Assembly (NCBI RefSeq): GCF_001412575.1
Contig: NZ_CP011834.1
Location: 930,001 to 994,000, forward strand
From: Limnohabitans sp. 103DPR2
Lineage (GTDB): Bacteria; Pseudomonadota; Gammaproteobacteria; Burkholderiales; Burkholderiaceae_C
Direction of reading: 5' to 3'
DNA: 64,000 nucleotides
In this document: piece by piece, positions 1 to 7,488 of the stretch
Layout of the letters: each line of letters begins with the position of its first letter
Position numbering within the stretch: the stretch's first letter is position 1
Position numbers and translations under genes: made by a program
Notes under the pieces: model-generated
What the model saw: the letters and a program-made list of their open reading frames with translations, nothing else
Told to the model about the DNA's origin: nothing
Databases searched by the model: none

Positions 1-2
1 CC

Positions 3-212
3 ACACGTTTTTACAAAACAGGTGTGGTGTTCATGGCTTGGCTCAATGGCCATCAAAAACATTTCACCATGGTGGGTGGGCAACAGAGCACACGTTCAGT
101 AATTCATTTGGCTGAATTGTTCAAATTGGCGGATGCTGCCAATTTGTTAGAGCAACCAGAATTGGCTTTGCACCGAATGAAAACCATGCTGGCAATGCAT
201 GGTGTTGAATAA
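3..212 (+). CDS. DUF993-family protein, C-terminal fragment
   Basis: This is the last 69 codons of a gene that begins before the window; the frame is open from base 3. The readable end contains FYKTG-VVFMAWLNGHQ and LAELFKLADAA, which I recognise as the C-terminus typical of DUF993 proteins, related to the dihydrodipicolinate synthase TIM-barrel family and often found with sugar isomerases and NAD-dependent dehydrogenases. The genes downstream fit that context. It is followed after 42 bases by a Bug receptor with its own ribosome binding site. Family assignment is from memory of the motif; substrate unknown. Confidence 0.5.
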   Translation, partial: TRFYKTGVVFMAWLNGHQKHFTMVGGQQSTRSVIHLAELFKLADAANLLEQPELALHRMKTMLAMHGVE

Positions 213-254
213 TTTTAAACGAGACTTTCACGTTCAAAATAAAGAGGAGACATC

Positions 255-1235
255 ATGAAAAAATTGACATACCCATTAACCCTTGTCAGCTTGGGCCTGG
301 CCTTAAGCTTTAGTTCTGCCAACCTTTGGGCACAGACTGCCGCCAACTATCCCGACAAACCAGTCAAAGTCATCATTCCCTTTCCACCCGGCGGTACGCT
401 CGACAAAATTGGCCGTATGCTGGCACTCAAGGTGGGCGAGCAACTGGGCCAAAACTTTGTGGTGGAAAACCGTCCTGGCGGCAACGGCATCATTGGTGCA
501 GACGTAGTGGCCAAAGCCAATGCCGATGGCTACACCTTGTTGTTCAATGCCAGCACGTTTGTAACGGCGCCCATGACCATGAAGTCGGTACCCTACAAAG
601 TGCAAACCGATTTCACACCCATTGCTTTGGTCGCCTCAGCTCCGCTGTCTATTGCGGTTAGCAACAAGTTAGGCGTATCGGACGTCAAAGGACTGGCGGC
701 TGCAGCCAAAGCCAATCCTGGCAAGATGAACTTTGCAGTAGGCTCCATTGGCTCTGCGGGACATCTGTGTACAGTCAAATTGGAACAAGCTACCGGTACG
801 CAAATTGCCATTGTTCCCTACAAAGGCACTGGTCCAGCCATGACAGATTTGGTGGGTGGTCAAATTGAAGGCTTCATTGATCCTGTTTTAGGATCAGTTC
901 AGTTTCACAGAAATGGTCAGCTCAAAGTGGTGGGCGTGACATCTACCAAGCGCCTTCCTAATTTGCCCGATGTGGCTACCGTGTCTGAAACCATTCCAGA
1001 TTTCCAGTGCGCCAGTTGGTACGGTTTGTGGGGTCCCAACAAATTGCCTGCTGACATGGTTCAAAAACTTAATGCGGCAGTTAACAAAGCCTTGTCGGGT
1101 GAAATGCGCGATCGCTTGATTGCAGACGGCATTGTGCCCGCGGGTGGCAGTGCTGCAGAGTTTGCCAAATTCCAAGCCGACGACATTGCCATCTCCGGAA
1201 AAATCATTGCCGACAAGAAAATCGCAGTGGAATGA
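255..1235 (+). CDS. Bug/TctC family periplasmic solute-binding protein
   Basis: This 326-aa protein begins with a Sec signal peptide (MKK, hydrophobic stretch, cleavage near ANLWAQ) and continues with the Bug hallmark YPDKPVKVIIPFPPGG and a VENRPGG-N-G loop. Bug proteins are periplasmic receptors for carboxylates and similar small organic molecules, sometimes feeding a TctAB membrane partner; none is encoded here. AGAGGAGA lies 8 bases before the ATG, supporting this start. The stop overlaps the next start (ATGA), so it is probably co-translated with the downstream dehydrogenase. The ligand cannot be read from sequence. Confidence 0.9.
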   Translation: MKKLTYPLTLVSLGLALSFSSANLWAQTAANYPDKPVKVIIPFPPGGTLDKIGRMLALKVGEQLGQNFVVENRPGGNGIIGADVVAKANADGYTLLFNASTFVTAPMTMKSVPYKVQTDFTPIALVASAPLSIAVSNKLGVSDVKGLAAAAKANPGKMNFAVGSIGSAGHLCTVKLEQATGTQIAIVPYKGTGPAMTDLVGGQIEGFIDPVLGSVQFHRNGQLKVVGVTSTKRLPNLPDVATVSETIPDFQCASWYGLWGPNKLPADMVQKLNAAVNKALSGEMRDRLIADGIVPAGGSAAEFAKFQADDIAISGKIIADKKIAVE

Positions 1236-1954
1236 CCGCCTTCATGCCAGACCTGCTTTCGCCTTGCGCCATTGTGACCGGAACCAGTTCTGGTATTGGC
1301 CAAGCCATTGCTTTGAAGCTTTTGAGTGAAGGCTGGCATGTGCACGGGATGGATGTGGCAACTTCTACACTTCATCACGCTCAATTTTCTTCATGGACAC
1401 TTGATCTAACAAAAGCGGGTGAACTGGAAGATGCACTAGATCAAATTGTGTCCAAGCATCTTCCTCAAGTGTTGGTGCATGCTGCTGGTGTTTTGAGAGT
1501 TGGCAGTCTAGGTGAACTTGATATGCAAGCTGGTCAATTGATGTGGCAACTGCACGTTGATGTGGCTACAAGGTTGGCCAATCGCATATTGCCCATCATG
1601 AAGCATGCTCGACGTGGACGGATGGTTTTAGTGGGCAGCCGTGTCTCAGGCGGTATTGCCGGCAGAAGTCAGTACGCAGCTACCAAAGCAGCTATCTTGT
1701 CATTGGCCAGAAGCTGGGCTGCAGAAAGTATTGCAGAGGGTGTGACGGTCAATGTGGTCTCGCCTGCTGCAACCGATACGCCCATGCTGAAGGATCCTGC
1801 TAGAGCTGCCACTACACCGCGTTTGCCACCCATCGGTCGACTGATTCAACCCGACGAAGTGGCGGCATTGGTGGCTTACCTAACTCGTCCTGAGGCTGCT
1901 GCCATTACGGGTCAAGACATTGCCATTTGCGGTGGCGCTTCAGTGTCACGTTGA
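1232..1954 (+). CDS. SDR family NAD(P)-dependent oxidoreductase
   Basis: A 240-aa classical short-chain dehydrogenase. The N-terminal nucleotide-binding motif is TGTSSGIG (residues about 14-21), the active-site pair is YAATK near residue 150, and the catalytic Ser is in VGSRVSGG upstream of it. Length is standard for the family. The start overlaps the stop of the Bug gene by four bases, implying translational coupling. It probably oxidises a secondary alcohol in the pathway fed by that receptor; the weak resemblance to EntA-type dehydrogenases does not fix a substrate. Confidence 0.88.
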   Translation: MTAFMPDLLSPCAIVTGTSSGIGQAIALKLLSEGWHVHGMDVATSTLHHAQFSSWTLDLTKAGELEDALDQIVSKHLPQVLVHAAGVLRVGSLGELDMQAGQLMWQLHVDVATRLANRILPIMKHARRGRMVLVGSRVSGGIAGRSQYAATKAAILSLARSWAAESIAEGVTVNVVSPAATDTPMLKDPARAATTPRLPPIGRLIQPDEVAALVAYLTRPEAAAITGQDIAICGGASVSR

Positions 1955-1988
1955 TTCATTTGAGCATTCAACTGAAGAGTACCGCAGC

Positions 1989-2918
1989 ATGAATACCTCT
2001 TCAGCTTCTGTGCCCGATCAATGTGTTGGAATTGTTGGTTTGGGTTTGGTGGGCACTGCCCTGGCCAAGCGATTAAAAGCTGCAGGCTATCAGTGCATCG
2101 GTTTTGATGTGCGCGCTGAAGCCATGCATGAGTTTGAAGCTGCCGGATTTATAGCAAGTGCATCAATTGGCAGTATGCTTCATTTAACCAACACCTTAGT
2201 GCTGGCGGTATTCGATACTTCTGGTGTGCAGGCTGTGGTTGAACAAATACTTCAACATCGGAAAATTCAAGTTCAAACAACGCCTTCTGTTATTACGCTA
2301 ATTGATTGCTCTACAGGCGATCCAGTCAAACTGGCCGAGTTGGCGCGTCAGTTGTCTGAAGAAAACATTCAATTCATAGAGACGCCTCTTTCGGGTTCTA
2401 GTGTGCAAATAGAAAACGACCAGGCCACATTGTTATTAGGCGGTGAAATTCAACACATCGAAAGCGTCAAGCCTTTATTGAATGCGTTGGCCACATCTCA
2501 AGTGCACGTGGGTGGCGCAGGTATGGCCGCCAAAGCCAAGTTGGCAACCAATTTGGTCTTAGGTTTGAACCGCTCCGCCTTGGCGGAGGGCATGGTCTTT
2601 GCGCAAACCATGGGTATCCAACCAGAAACATTTTTGCAATTGGTGTTGAATACTCCGGCCCGCTCTGAAGCTGCCGTGGTGAAGGGCGACATGATGGTCA
2701 AAGAACAGTTTGAACCACAGTCGCGCATTAGGCAGCATTTGAAAGATGTGCAGCTGATGTTGGACATGGCAGATTTGAGTTCTCAAAATTTGCCACTTTC
2801 ACAAGCCCATGCACAGTTGATGCGCAATGCCATTGCACAAGGTGATGGCGAGCTAGACAACGCCGCCATCATTCGCCAAATTCGACGTGAAAAAACTCAA
2901 TTAACCCAGAAAAAATAA
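1989..2918 (+). CDS. NAD-dependent 3-hydroxyisobutyrate-dehydrogenase-like oxidoreductase
   Basis: 309 aa if started at the ATG at 1989; the frame is open upstream but that extension would overlap the previous gene. The Rossmann motif is GIVGLGLVGTALAKRL, and the substrate-binding region DCSTGDP...ETPLSGSS matches the beta-hydroxyacid dehydrogenase family (DxSTxxP...PVSGG). The catalytic Lys is expected in the AKAKLATNLVLG segment (K in the GxxxKxxxN motif). Located between an SDR and a TIM-barrel isomerase, it probably oxidises a hydroxyacid intermediate. The exact substrate is unknown. Confidence 0.85.
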   Translation: MNTSSASVPDQCVGIVGLGLVGTALAKRLKAAGYQCIGFDVRAEAMHEFEAAGFIASASIGSMLHLTNTLVLAVFDTSGVQAVVEQILQHRKIQVQTTPSVITLIDCSTGDPVKLAELARQLSEENIQFIETPLSGSSVQIENDQATLLLGGEIQHIESVKPLLNALATSQVHVGGAGMAAKAKLATNLVLGLNRSALAEGMVFAQTMGIQPETFLQLVLNTPARSEAAVVKGDMMVKEQFEPQSRIRQHLKDVQLMLDMADLSSQNLPLSQAHAQLMRNAIAQGDGELDNAAIIRQIRREKTQLTQKK

Positions 2919-2921
2919 ATC

Positions 2922-3800
2922 ATGCGCGACTTTTCAAAGAATCATGAATGGCTTTCTATCAACACGGCCACAGTTAGAAAAAGCCGTGGCCAAGACCTGC
3001 CATTGACCGACATCATTGAAGCCTGTGTGAGCCGAGGTATCAAAGCCATCTCGCCATGGCGAGATCAAGTGGCTGCCGTTGGTTTGGGCACTGTCTCTAA
3101 GTTGGTCAAAACGCATGGCTTGAAACTGTCGGGCTATTGCCGCGGCGGCATGTTTCCTGCCACCACGACAGAAGGCATACAAGCCGCAGATGCCGACAAT
3201 CGCCAAGCAGTTGATGAGGCCTGTGAACTCAATGCGCCTTGTTTGGTGCTGGTGGTGGGCGCTTTGCCTGGCGCTTTAGCTGGTCAAGCTGCGCATAAGA
3301 ATATTCAACAATCACGCGATCAAGTGTTTGAGGGCATTGATAAATTATTGGCCTATGCCAAGTCGTGCAACATGCCTTTGGCCATTGAACCGCTGCACCC
3401 CATGTATGCGGCAGACCGCGCTTGTATCAATACGCTTGAACATGCCTTGGATGTGTGTGACAAACTAGACCCATTAAAGACGGGCGCTTTAGGCGTGGCG
3501 GTTGATGTGTATCACGTATGGTGGGATCCCAAACTTCAGCAGCAAATTGAGCGTGCTGGTCAGAAAAGAATATTGGCCTTCCATGTTTGTGACTGGCTTA
3601 CACCTACTCGTGATTTACTGAACGACCGCGGCATGATGGGGGATGGGGTGATCGATATCCCCAAAATTAGGGGCTGGGTCGAGGCCCAAGGCTTTCAGGG
3701 CTTTAGCGAGGTTGAGATCTTTTCTACAGAGAATTGGTGGCAAAGAGACCATTTAGAGGTACTTGATACCTGTATTGCAAGGCACAGAAGCGCTGTTTGA
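2922..3800 (+). CDS. sugar phosphate isomerase/epimerase family protein (TIM barrel)
   Basis: A 292-aa AP-endonuclease-2-like TIM barrel. Recognisable metal-site segments are AIEPLHPMYA (Glu on a strand end), VAVDVYHVWWDP (Asp, His) and FSEVEIFS near the C-terminus (Glu). These match the IolE/IolH/hydroxypyruvate isomerase superfamily. It starts three bases after the preceding stop and is the last gene of the operon; the CAU tRNA remnant starts 22 bases after it. The substrate is not identifiable; an inositol- or sugar-acid-type compound is a guess from the DUF993 association. Confidence 0.85.
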   Translation: MRDFSKNHEWLSINTATVRKSRGQDLPLTDIIEACVSRGIKAISPWRDQVAAVGLGTVSKLVKTHGLKLSGYCRGGMFPATTTEGIQAADADNRQAVDEACELNAPCLVLVVGALPGALAGQAAHKNIQQSRDQVFEGIDKLLAYAKSCNMPLAIEPLHPMYAADRACINTLEHALDVCDKLDPLKTGALGVAVDVYHVWWDPKLQQQIERAGQKRILAFHVCDWLTPTRDLLNDRGMMGDGVIDIPKIRGWVEAQGFQGFSEVEIFSTENWWQRDHLEVLDTCIARHRSAV

Positions 3801-3806
3801 GTGCCT

Positions 3807-3812
3807 TACAAT
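3807..3812 (+). promoter_or_regulatory. -10 box of the interrupted host tRNA gene
   Basis: TACAAT lies ten bases before the first base of the tRNA 5' half at 3823, the normal position for a sigma-70 -10 element of a tRNA gene. The same hexamer at the same place is found before the element's own tRNA (4000-4005). No good -35 box is visible. Confidence 0.5.
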
Positions 3813-3822
3813 AAGCGCCCAA

Positions 3823-3863
3823 GGGCCTATAGCTCAGTTGGTTAGAGCAGAGGACTCATAATC
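3823..3863 (+). pseudogene. 5' half of host tRNA-Ile2 (CAU), interrupted by element E1
   Basis: The sequence starts with the acceptor strand GGGCCTA, then the D-arm AGCTCAGTTGGTTAGAGC, then the anticodon stem and loop GAGGA-CTCATAA-TC. After TC at 3863 it runs into unrelated AT-rich sequence instead of the rest of the stem, so no tRNA can fold here. The missing part is at 21572-21616 (and again at 28265-28309); joined, the halves give a complete 77-nt CAU tRNA with a closed acceptor stem. The body resembles betaproteobacterial tRNA-Ile2 (lysidine-modified CAU) more than elongator tRNA-Met, but that distinction is from memory. Confidence 0.9.
3855..3863 (+). repeat. attL core of E1
   Basis: CTCATAATC, the whole anticodon loop plus two stem bases of the host tRNA. 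It is repeated at 21572-21580. Flanking bases differ on both sides (GGA before and TATT after here; CTT before and CTTT after there), so the core is exactly nine bases. Confidence 0.85.
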
Positions 3864-3897
3864 TATTAAAATAGTTCTCGTATTTGTAAAATATCTA

Positions 3898-3911
3898 TAT
3901 AAATCAACAAC
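3898..3911 (+). repeat. Left terminal inverted repeat of E1 (probable integrase arm site)
   Basis: TATAAATCAACAAC is found here and as its exact reverse complement at 21535-21548. It lies 34 bases inside the left core and 23 bases inside the right core, as expected for integrase-binding arm sites. A shorter form (ATTGATTTATA) occurs at the same 23-base distance before the second tRNA 3' half at 28265. Confidence 0.7.
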
Positions 3912-3981
3912 TTACGTGTATTTTTTTTGTCAAAAATACACTACACACCGTCTACACACTTTTTGAGTTAGGCGAAGCAAG

Positions 3982-3999
3982 TTTTTTTAGGTAAAAACG
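3982..3999 (+). promoter_or_regulatory. Imperfect copy of the E1 18-bp palindromic operator
   Basis: TTTTTTTAGGTAAAAACG matches the element-wide palindrome CGTTTTTAC(G/T)TAAAAACG at 15 of 18 positions. It occupies the space immediately before the -10 box of the element's tRNA, so a protein bound here would control that tRNA promoter. Better copies are at 10653, 11192 and 14501. The regulator is unknown. Confidence 0.45.
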
Positions 4000-4005
4000 T
4001 ACAAT
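4000..4005 (+). promoter_or_regulatory. -10 box of the element-borne tRNA
   Basis: TACAAT, nine bases before the tRNA start at 4015. It matches the position and sequence of the -10 box of the host tRNA remnant, suggesting that the element's tRNA is expressed from its own promoter. Confidence 0.55.
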
Positions 4006-4014
4006 AGATGTAAC

Positions 4015-4301
4015 GGGGCGTTAGCTCAGTTGGTCAGAGCAGAGGACTCATATTTCTCAAATGTGCCTTACACGTGGAAACTGTGTAAGGGATGGTGTCA
4101 AATTCGATGAAACCTAAGTGTGGCAACACATATGGCAATGTCGAGCGAAGCTTAGTGCGAAAGCACTTTGAACGTGTAGAGACTTGACGGCACCCACCTA
4201 AGTACAGCGATGTATATGGTGAAGGCAAAGTCCAGCGAGTGATGAAAGTCACACAAAGCGGAATCCTTTGGTCGTTGGTTCAAGTCCAACACGCCCTACC
4301 A
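4015..4301 (+). tRNA. tRNA-Ile2 (CAU), intron-containing, element-borne replacement
   Basis: Exon 1 is 4015-4051 and exon 2 is 4262-4301, giving a 77-nt tRNA with encoded CCA. The acceptor stem GGGGCGT pairs with ACGCCCT (first pair G-U). The D-arm is AGCTCAGTTGGTCAGAGC, the anticodon stem GAGGA/TCCTT with loop CTCATAA, and the T-arm GTTGG-TTCAAGT-CCAAC. The anticodon CAT is 4049-4051. The body differs from the host tRNA in acceptor and T stems but is identical in the anticodon arm. It is either tRNA-Ile2, needing lysidine from TilS, or elongator tRNA-Met; I favour Ile2 because the Azoarcus homologue hosting this intron type is tRNA-Ile(CAU). Confidence 0.93.
4052..4261 (+). ncRNA. Group I self-splicing intron (Azoarcus-like, IC3)
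   Basis: A 210-nt insertion directly after anticodon base 36 of the tRNA. The 5' exon ends in CAT and faces an internal guide GTG at 4063-4065, leaving a terminal U-G pair at the splice site. Then follow P2 CCTTACAC/GTGTAAGG, the core segments GGTGTCAAATTC and CCTAAG, the P7-P3' region GTAGAGACTTGACGGCACCC, a P9 hairpin GTGA-TGAAAG-TCAC, and a final G (4261). I recognise this order and wording as the Azoarcus sp. BH72 tRNA-Ile intron (205 nt). No reading frame is encoded, so it cannot home by its own endonuclease. Confidence 0.93.
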
Positions 4302-4310
4302 ACGTGAAGG

Positions 4311-4340
4311 AGGACTGTGTAAAAGCAGTCCTTTTTTTTT
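4311..4340 (+). terminator. Rho-independent terminator after the element tRNA
   Basis: Stem AGGACTG (4311-4317) pairs with CAGTCCT (4326-4332) over an 8-nt loop, followed by a run of nine T. It ends the tRNA transcript. The next gene starts right behind it, so that gene either has its own promoter or depends on read-through. Confidence 0.85.
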
Positions 4341-4350
4341 GGAGACTTAT

Positions 4351-4965
4351 GTGTCGTTTATAGTCAAAGCACCCATTAAATTTGACCCGCCACTTTGGGC
4401 TGAATATGAGGAAAGACACAAGGTAGCGGCATTGACTCCGCTCTTTAACAAAGCGGCAGACGTCAATAGATTCCAAGCTCGTTACAGATTAGCAAGGGCG
4501 TTTAGAGGACTACTGCTTGAAGGATACTCAGACACGACAAAAGCAGGCTACGACGCATTGACCAAAGTGTCCTTATATTGGAGTGCGTTTGAGCAGATGA
4601 TGTACGCCCTTCACATACCTGACCCTCGTTATTTTTTAGGAACCTACAAATTTGTGCTCAATCTCAAAAAGATTGAGGACATAGACAGTGAAAGAAGGTT
4701 CTTTGGGTTTGTCAAAGACAAAATTGACAGAAAAGACTTGAAGAGTAAATTGAAAACGTACATAGATAGCGGTAGCGGAAATGTTTTTTTATTGGCTAAG
4801 TGCGTAAGACACATATACCTGCACGGACATTTGACTGCGAATGTGAGAGGGCTGTCGCCGCAAGACATCGCTTCAATTTGTGATTTTTTATGTGAAGCGT
4901 TGTTGAAGGTAATGGATGCTGAATTTGAGGCGAGAGTATTGGATTTGAAAAAGGTATACGAGTAA
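4351..4965 (+). CDS. hypothetical protein, possible HEPN-domain protein
   Basis: 204 aa from the GTG at 4351, preceded by GGAG at 4341-4344; a TTG at 4339 is an alternative start. The protein is mostly helical by composition. Near residue 153 it has R-H-I-Y-L-H, fitting the Rx4H signature of HEPN-type RNases; the rest gives no confident match. It lies just behind the replacement tRNA and before the integrase, so an RNA-related or defence role is possible but unproven. Codon use is AT-rich like the rest of the element. Confidence 0.5.
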   Translation: MSFIVKAPIKFDPPLWAEYEERHKVAALTPLFNKAADVNRFQARYRLARAFRGLLLEGYSDTTKAGYDALTKVSLYWSAFEQMMYALHIPDPRYFLGTYKFVLNLKKIEDIDSERRFFGFVKDKIDRKDLKSKLKTYIDSGSGNVFLLAKCVRHIYLHGHLTANVRGLSPQDIASICDFLCEALLKVMDAEFEARVLDLKKVYE

Positions 4966-5032
4966 ATTTTTTCAAATTACACTACACACTTACTTGGTTG
5001 CTCTTTTTTCAAGTTGAAATTAAAGTGCGTTT

Positions 5033-6433
5033 ATGTCCGCAAAGAAAGAGACAACACACATCATCACAGAAGGCGAACTCGTCCTGTACAGACGTGAACG
5101 CAGTTCAATCTGGCAATGTCGCTACAAGGTTGGTGGTGTGTGGCAACGAGCGTCAACAAAAGAACGGAAATTGAAGGACGCAAAAGAGGTAGCAAAAGAG
5201 TTGCGAATTACGGCTGAGATTCGTAAGCGTGACAACTTGCCAGTCATCACTCGCAAGTTTAGAGACGTTGCCAAACTTGCTGTACAGCGTATGGAGCAGA
5301 AGATCGCCAACGGTGATGGCAAAGTTTCCTACAAAGATTACATACGCATCATCAATGAGTACCTGATCCCAATTTTGGGCAACAGACTAATCACAAACAT
5401 TGACAGTACGGCATTGGACTATTTGGATGCGGAACGCATACGAATGATGGAGAGAATTCCAAGTAACAGCACGATGCTCAGTCAAAACGCCGCACTGAAT
5501 TTGGTTTTTGATGAGGCTGTTTTGCGTAACTTTTTAACTGACCTCAATCGTCCAAAACTTGAGGCGAAAGGAAAGAAGAGCACACGTCATCCAGCCTTCA
5601 CGTTGACTGAGATACAGGCTGTCATCAATAACTTTGAAGCGTGGGTTGAGCGGGCACGTAACGCACACAGCAAAGAGATGCGTCAAATAATGCGTGACTA
5701 TTCTGAGATGCTGATTGATACGGGAGCACGACCAGGCAAAGAGTTGATGAACTTGAAATGGAAGCAGATCAAATTCACTATGAATCCAAAACAAACGCAC
5801 ACAGGTGAGTTCGTCGTTGGAGATGATGGTGAAAAAGAAGAGATTGTTTTAACTGATCTGAACAGGGGTGTTGAGTTAATTGTTACGGGTAAGACTGGTA
5901 CACGTGAAATTGTTGGAAGACAGCCAACTGTCAAAGTGCTGGAGCGAATTGCTCGTCGTGTTTATGGCGTCAAAAATAACATCATTGATCCGTTCAAAGA
6001 TGTTGTGACACCAAACAATGATGACTTCGTATTGCGTACAAAAGAAAAGAAGCAAGACGTAAGTCCTGCGTTTCAACATATGTTTGAGCGTTACTTGGAT
6101 GAGCACAACTTGCTGTACGACCCAAAGACTGAGCAAAACCGTGTTTTCTACAGTTTCCGTCACACATACGCAACGCTGGCACTGACGCACGATAAAGTGC
6201 CAATTCACACGCTTGCCAAACAGATGGGTACAAGTGTGCTGATGATTGAGCGTCACTACAGTCATCTGAAAGTAATTGAAGCAACAGAGCAATTGCGTGG
6301 ACAAGAAACACGACGAAGAATCGCCTCAACTTCAACTGTTGAAGAAATCTATCAGTCAGCACAAGCAAAGAAAAAAGCAGAGTTGCTGGCAAGAAAAACA
6401 GCAATGAAGAAATCTACAAAGAAGGGCAAGTAG
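5033..6433 (+). CDS. int: tyrosine recombinase/integrase of E1
   Basis: 466 aa. The N-terminal 75 residues look like an arm-binding domain, followed by a SAM-like core-binding domain (about 75-175) and a C-terminal catalytic domain. Catalytic residues visible are R233 (DTGARPGKEL), R376 in YSFRHTYAT and the nucleophile Y409 in ERHYSHL. The usual first His of the HxxR box is Ser, and the GH motif before the Tyr reads MGTS. Its place next to attL identifies it as the probable integrase acting on CTCATAATC. It is preceded by a short AT-rich gap and overlaps the next small gene by one base. Confidence 0.93.
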   Translation: MSAKKETTHIITEGELVLYRRERSSIWQCRYKVGGVWQRASTKERKLKDAKEVAKELRITAEIRKRDNLPVITRKFRDVAKLAVQRMEQKIANGDGKVSYKDYIRIINEYLIPILGNRLITNIDSTALDYLDAERIRMMERIPSNSTMLSQNAALNLVFDEAVLRNFLTDLNRPKLEAKGKKSTRHPAFTLTEIQAVINNFEAWVERARNAHSKEMRQIMRDYSEMLIDTGARPGKELMNLKWKQIKFTMNPKQTHTGEFVVGDDGEKEEIVLTDLNRGVELIVTGKTGTREIVGRQPTVKVLERIARRVYGVKNNIIDPFKDVVTPNNDDFVLRTKEKKQDVSPAFQHMFERYLDEHNLLYDPKTEQNRVFYSFRHTYATLALTHDKVPIHTLAKQMGTSVLMIERHYSHLKVIEATEQLRGQETRRRIASTSTVEEIYQSAQAKKKAELLARKTAMKKSTKKGK

Positions 6434-6633
6434 TGAGTAACTCAAATACAAAACCATTTCCAAAATTCTCAGACTATCCACAAACTGAAGCAGGGTGGAA
6501 TCACTACGATGAAGAATGGGTATCTCGTCGTCGTATGACGCCTAACGTAGCAGAGATTCCAAAAGAGGCACTTGAAGAACATTGGGCATCAATGTCGCTT
6601 GGACGTGAAAAAGGTTGGAAGGAGCAGGAATAG
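6433..6633 (+). CDS. hypothetical protein (66 aa)
   Basis: Starts with GTG, sharing one base with the integrase stop, and is followed two bases later by another small gene, so the three form one transcription unit. The protein is hydrophilic, rich in Pro, Trp and Glu, with no signal peptide or membrane segment. The position suggests a small accessory (excisionase-like) protein, but no helix-turn-helix can be recognised. Function unknown. Confidence 0.55.
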   Translation: MSNSNTKPFPKFSDYPQTEAGWNHYDEEWVSRRRMTPNVAEIPKEALEEHWASMSLGREKGWKEQE

Positions 6634-6635
6634 TG

Positions 6636-6920
6636 ATGGACAAATACGCTGACCTACAACAAGAGTTGGTGAAGTCATTGAAAGAAAGACTGCTGGCTAT
6701 TGAGTACGATTTGGGAAAGAAGAATTTTTTCTTTGCTGATGTAGAAATAGAACATCACATCTTTGATATTTTGGGAGATCAACTACAGAAAAAAACAGCC
6801 TACGCTGAAACAGTTTCTGATTTGCTATTTGAAACAAAACTTAAGCGAGAAGCTTTTGATAGGCGAGTGCGAGAGCGTGTTTACGATGATTTATACGAAG
6901 CGTTAGGTGGCTTGAAATAA
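6636..6920 (+). CDS. hypothetical protein (94 aa)
   Basis: The ATG at 6636 is preceded by GGAGCAGG; an in-frame upstream codon at 6615 would overlap the previous gene. The protein is charged and helical (many Lys, Glu, Asp), resembling a coiled-coil or small DNA-associated protein, with no known motif. It is the third gene of the integrase operon. Function unknown. Confidence 0.55.
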   Translation: MDKYADLQQELVKSLKERLLAIEYDLGKKNFFFADVEIEHHIFDILGDQLQKKTAYAETVSDLLFETKLKREAFDRRVRERVYDDLYEALGGLK

Positions 6921-6928
6921 CGCATACA

Positions 6929-6943
6929 CCGCCATTTTGGCGG
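6929..6943 (+). terminator. Short hairpin behind the integrase operon
   Basis: CCGCCA-TTT-TGGCGG forms a six-base-pair GC-rich stem in otherwise AT-rich DNA, eight bases after the last stop of the operon. No T-run follows, so termination efficiency is doubtful. Confidence 0.35.
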
Positions 6944-7006
6944 GACTCAGGTTGTCCATTTGATGCTTAGAACTAATACTGTGTTCACCCTTAAAGGAAC
7001 ACAGAA

Positions 7007-7372
7007 ATGGTTGAAGAAAATGAATTGCTCGCAACTCTGAAACAGTTCACAGGTTGTGATCAGTTAGCAAGATTGACACGCACAGTCTTGCTCACAGAAG
7101 GCTCACGCTACCTTGCTGAAGCCGCAGAGTGCTTTTGGTTGTTTGATGTGTACGCATCTCACTTGAGCGGTGTTGATAGCAACAAAGATTGGTTCACTTG
7201 CCTAAAACTCACAAAAATTAACCAATCAGCATCTGTATCAATTGAGGATGGCAACGGTAGGGCGTTAGCAAAGCAGAAGATAGAGTACACAGATTTTCCA
7301 TTATCTGCCATCACTCTCTACGGCTGTTGGACGGGTGAGTTTTGGGTGTTGATGCTGACAAGTGAGTACTGA
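7007..7372 (+). CDS. DUF6876-like protein
   Basis: 121 aa, ATG preceded by AAAGGAAC. The order of motifs FTGCDQLARL, ECFWLFDVYASHL, SIEDGNGRALAKQKIEYTDFPL and the C-terminal LMLTSEY corresponds to what I remember of DUF6876, a small soluble family on plasmids and other mobile elements, without assigned function. It stands alone between two hairpin-rich gaps and has no obvious partner. The family name is from memory and should be treated as probable. Confidence 0.6.
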   Translation: MVEENELLATLKQFTGCDQLARLTRTVLLTEGSRYLAEAAECFWLFDVYASHLSGVDSNKDWFTCLKLTKINQSASVSIEDGNGRALAKQKIEYTDFPLSAITLYGCWTGEFWVLMLTSEY

Positions 7373-7488
7373 AGCAAATTAGGCATCAAAAACACGTCAA
7401 AAAAGCCCTACAACGTTGCCTTAAAAAGCCGTTAAACCGTGTCGCAAACGGAATTGAAAACGACAGTTTGTACGGTGCCTACAACACA

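Noticed and set aside
4034..4252. Open frame of 72 codons on the minus strand across the tRNA intron
   Set aside because: It lies within the conserved ribozyme core, whose sequence is constrained by RNA structure; not a homing endonuclease and no start signals.
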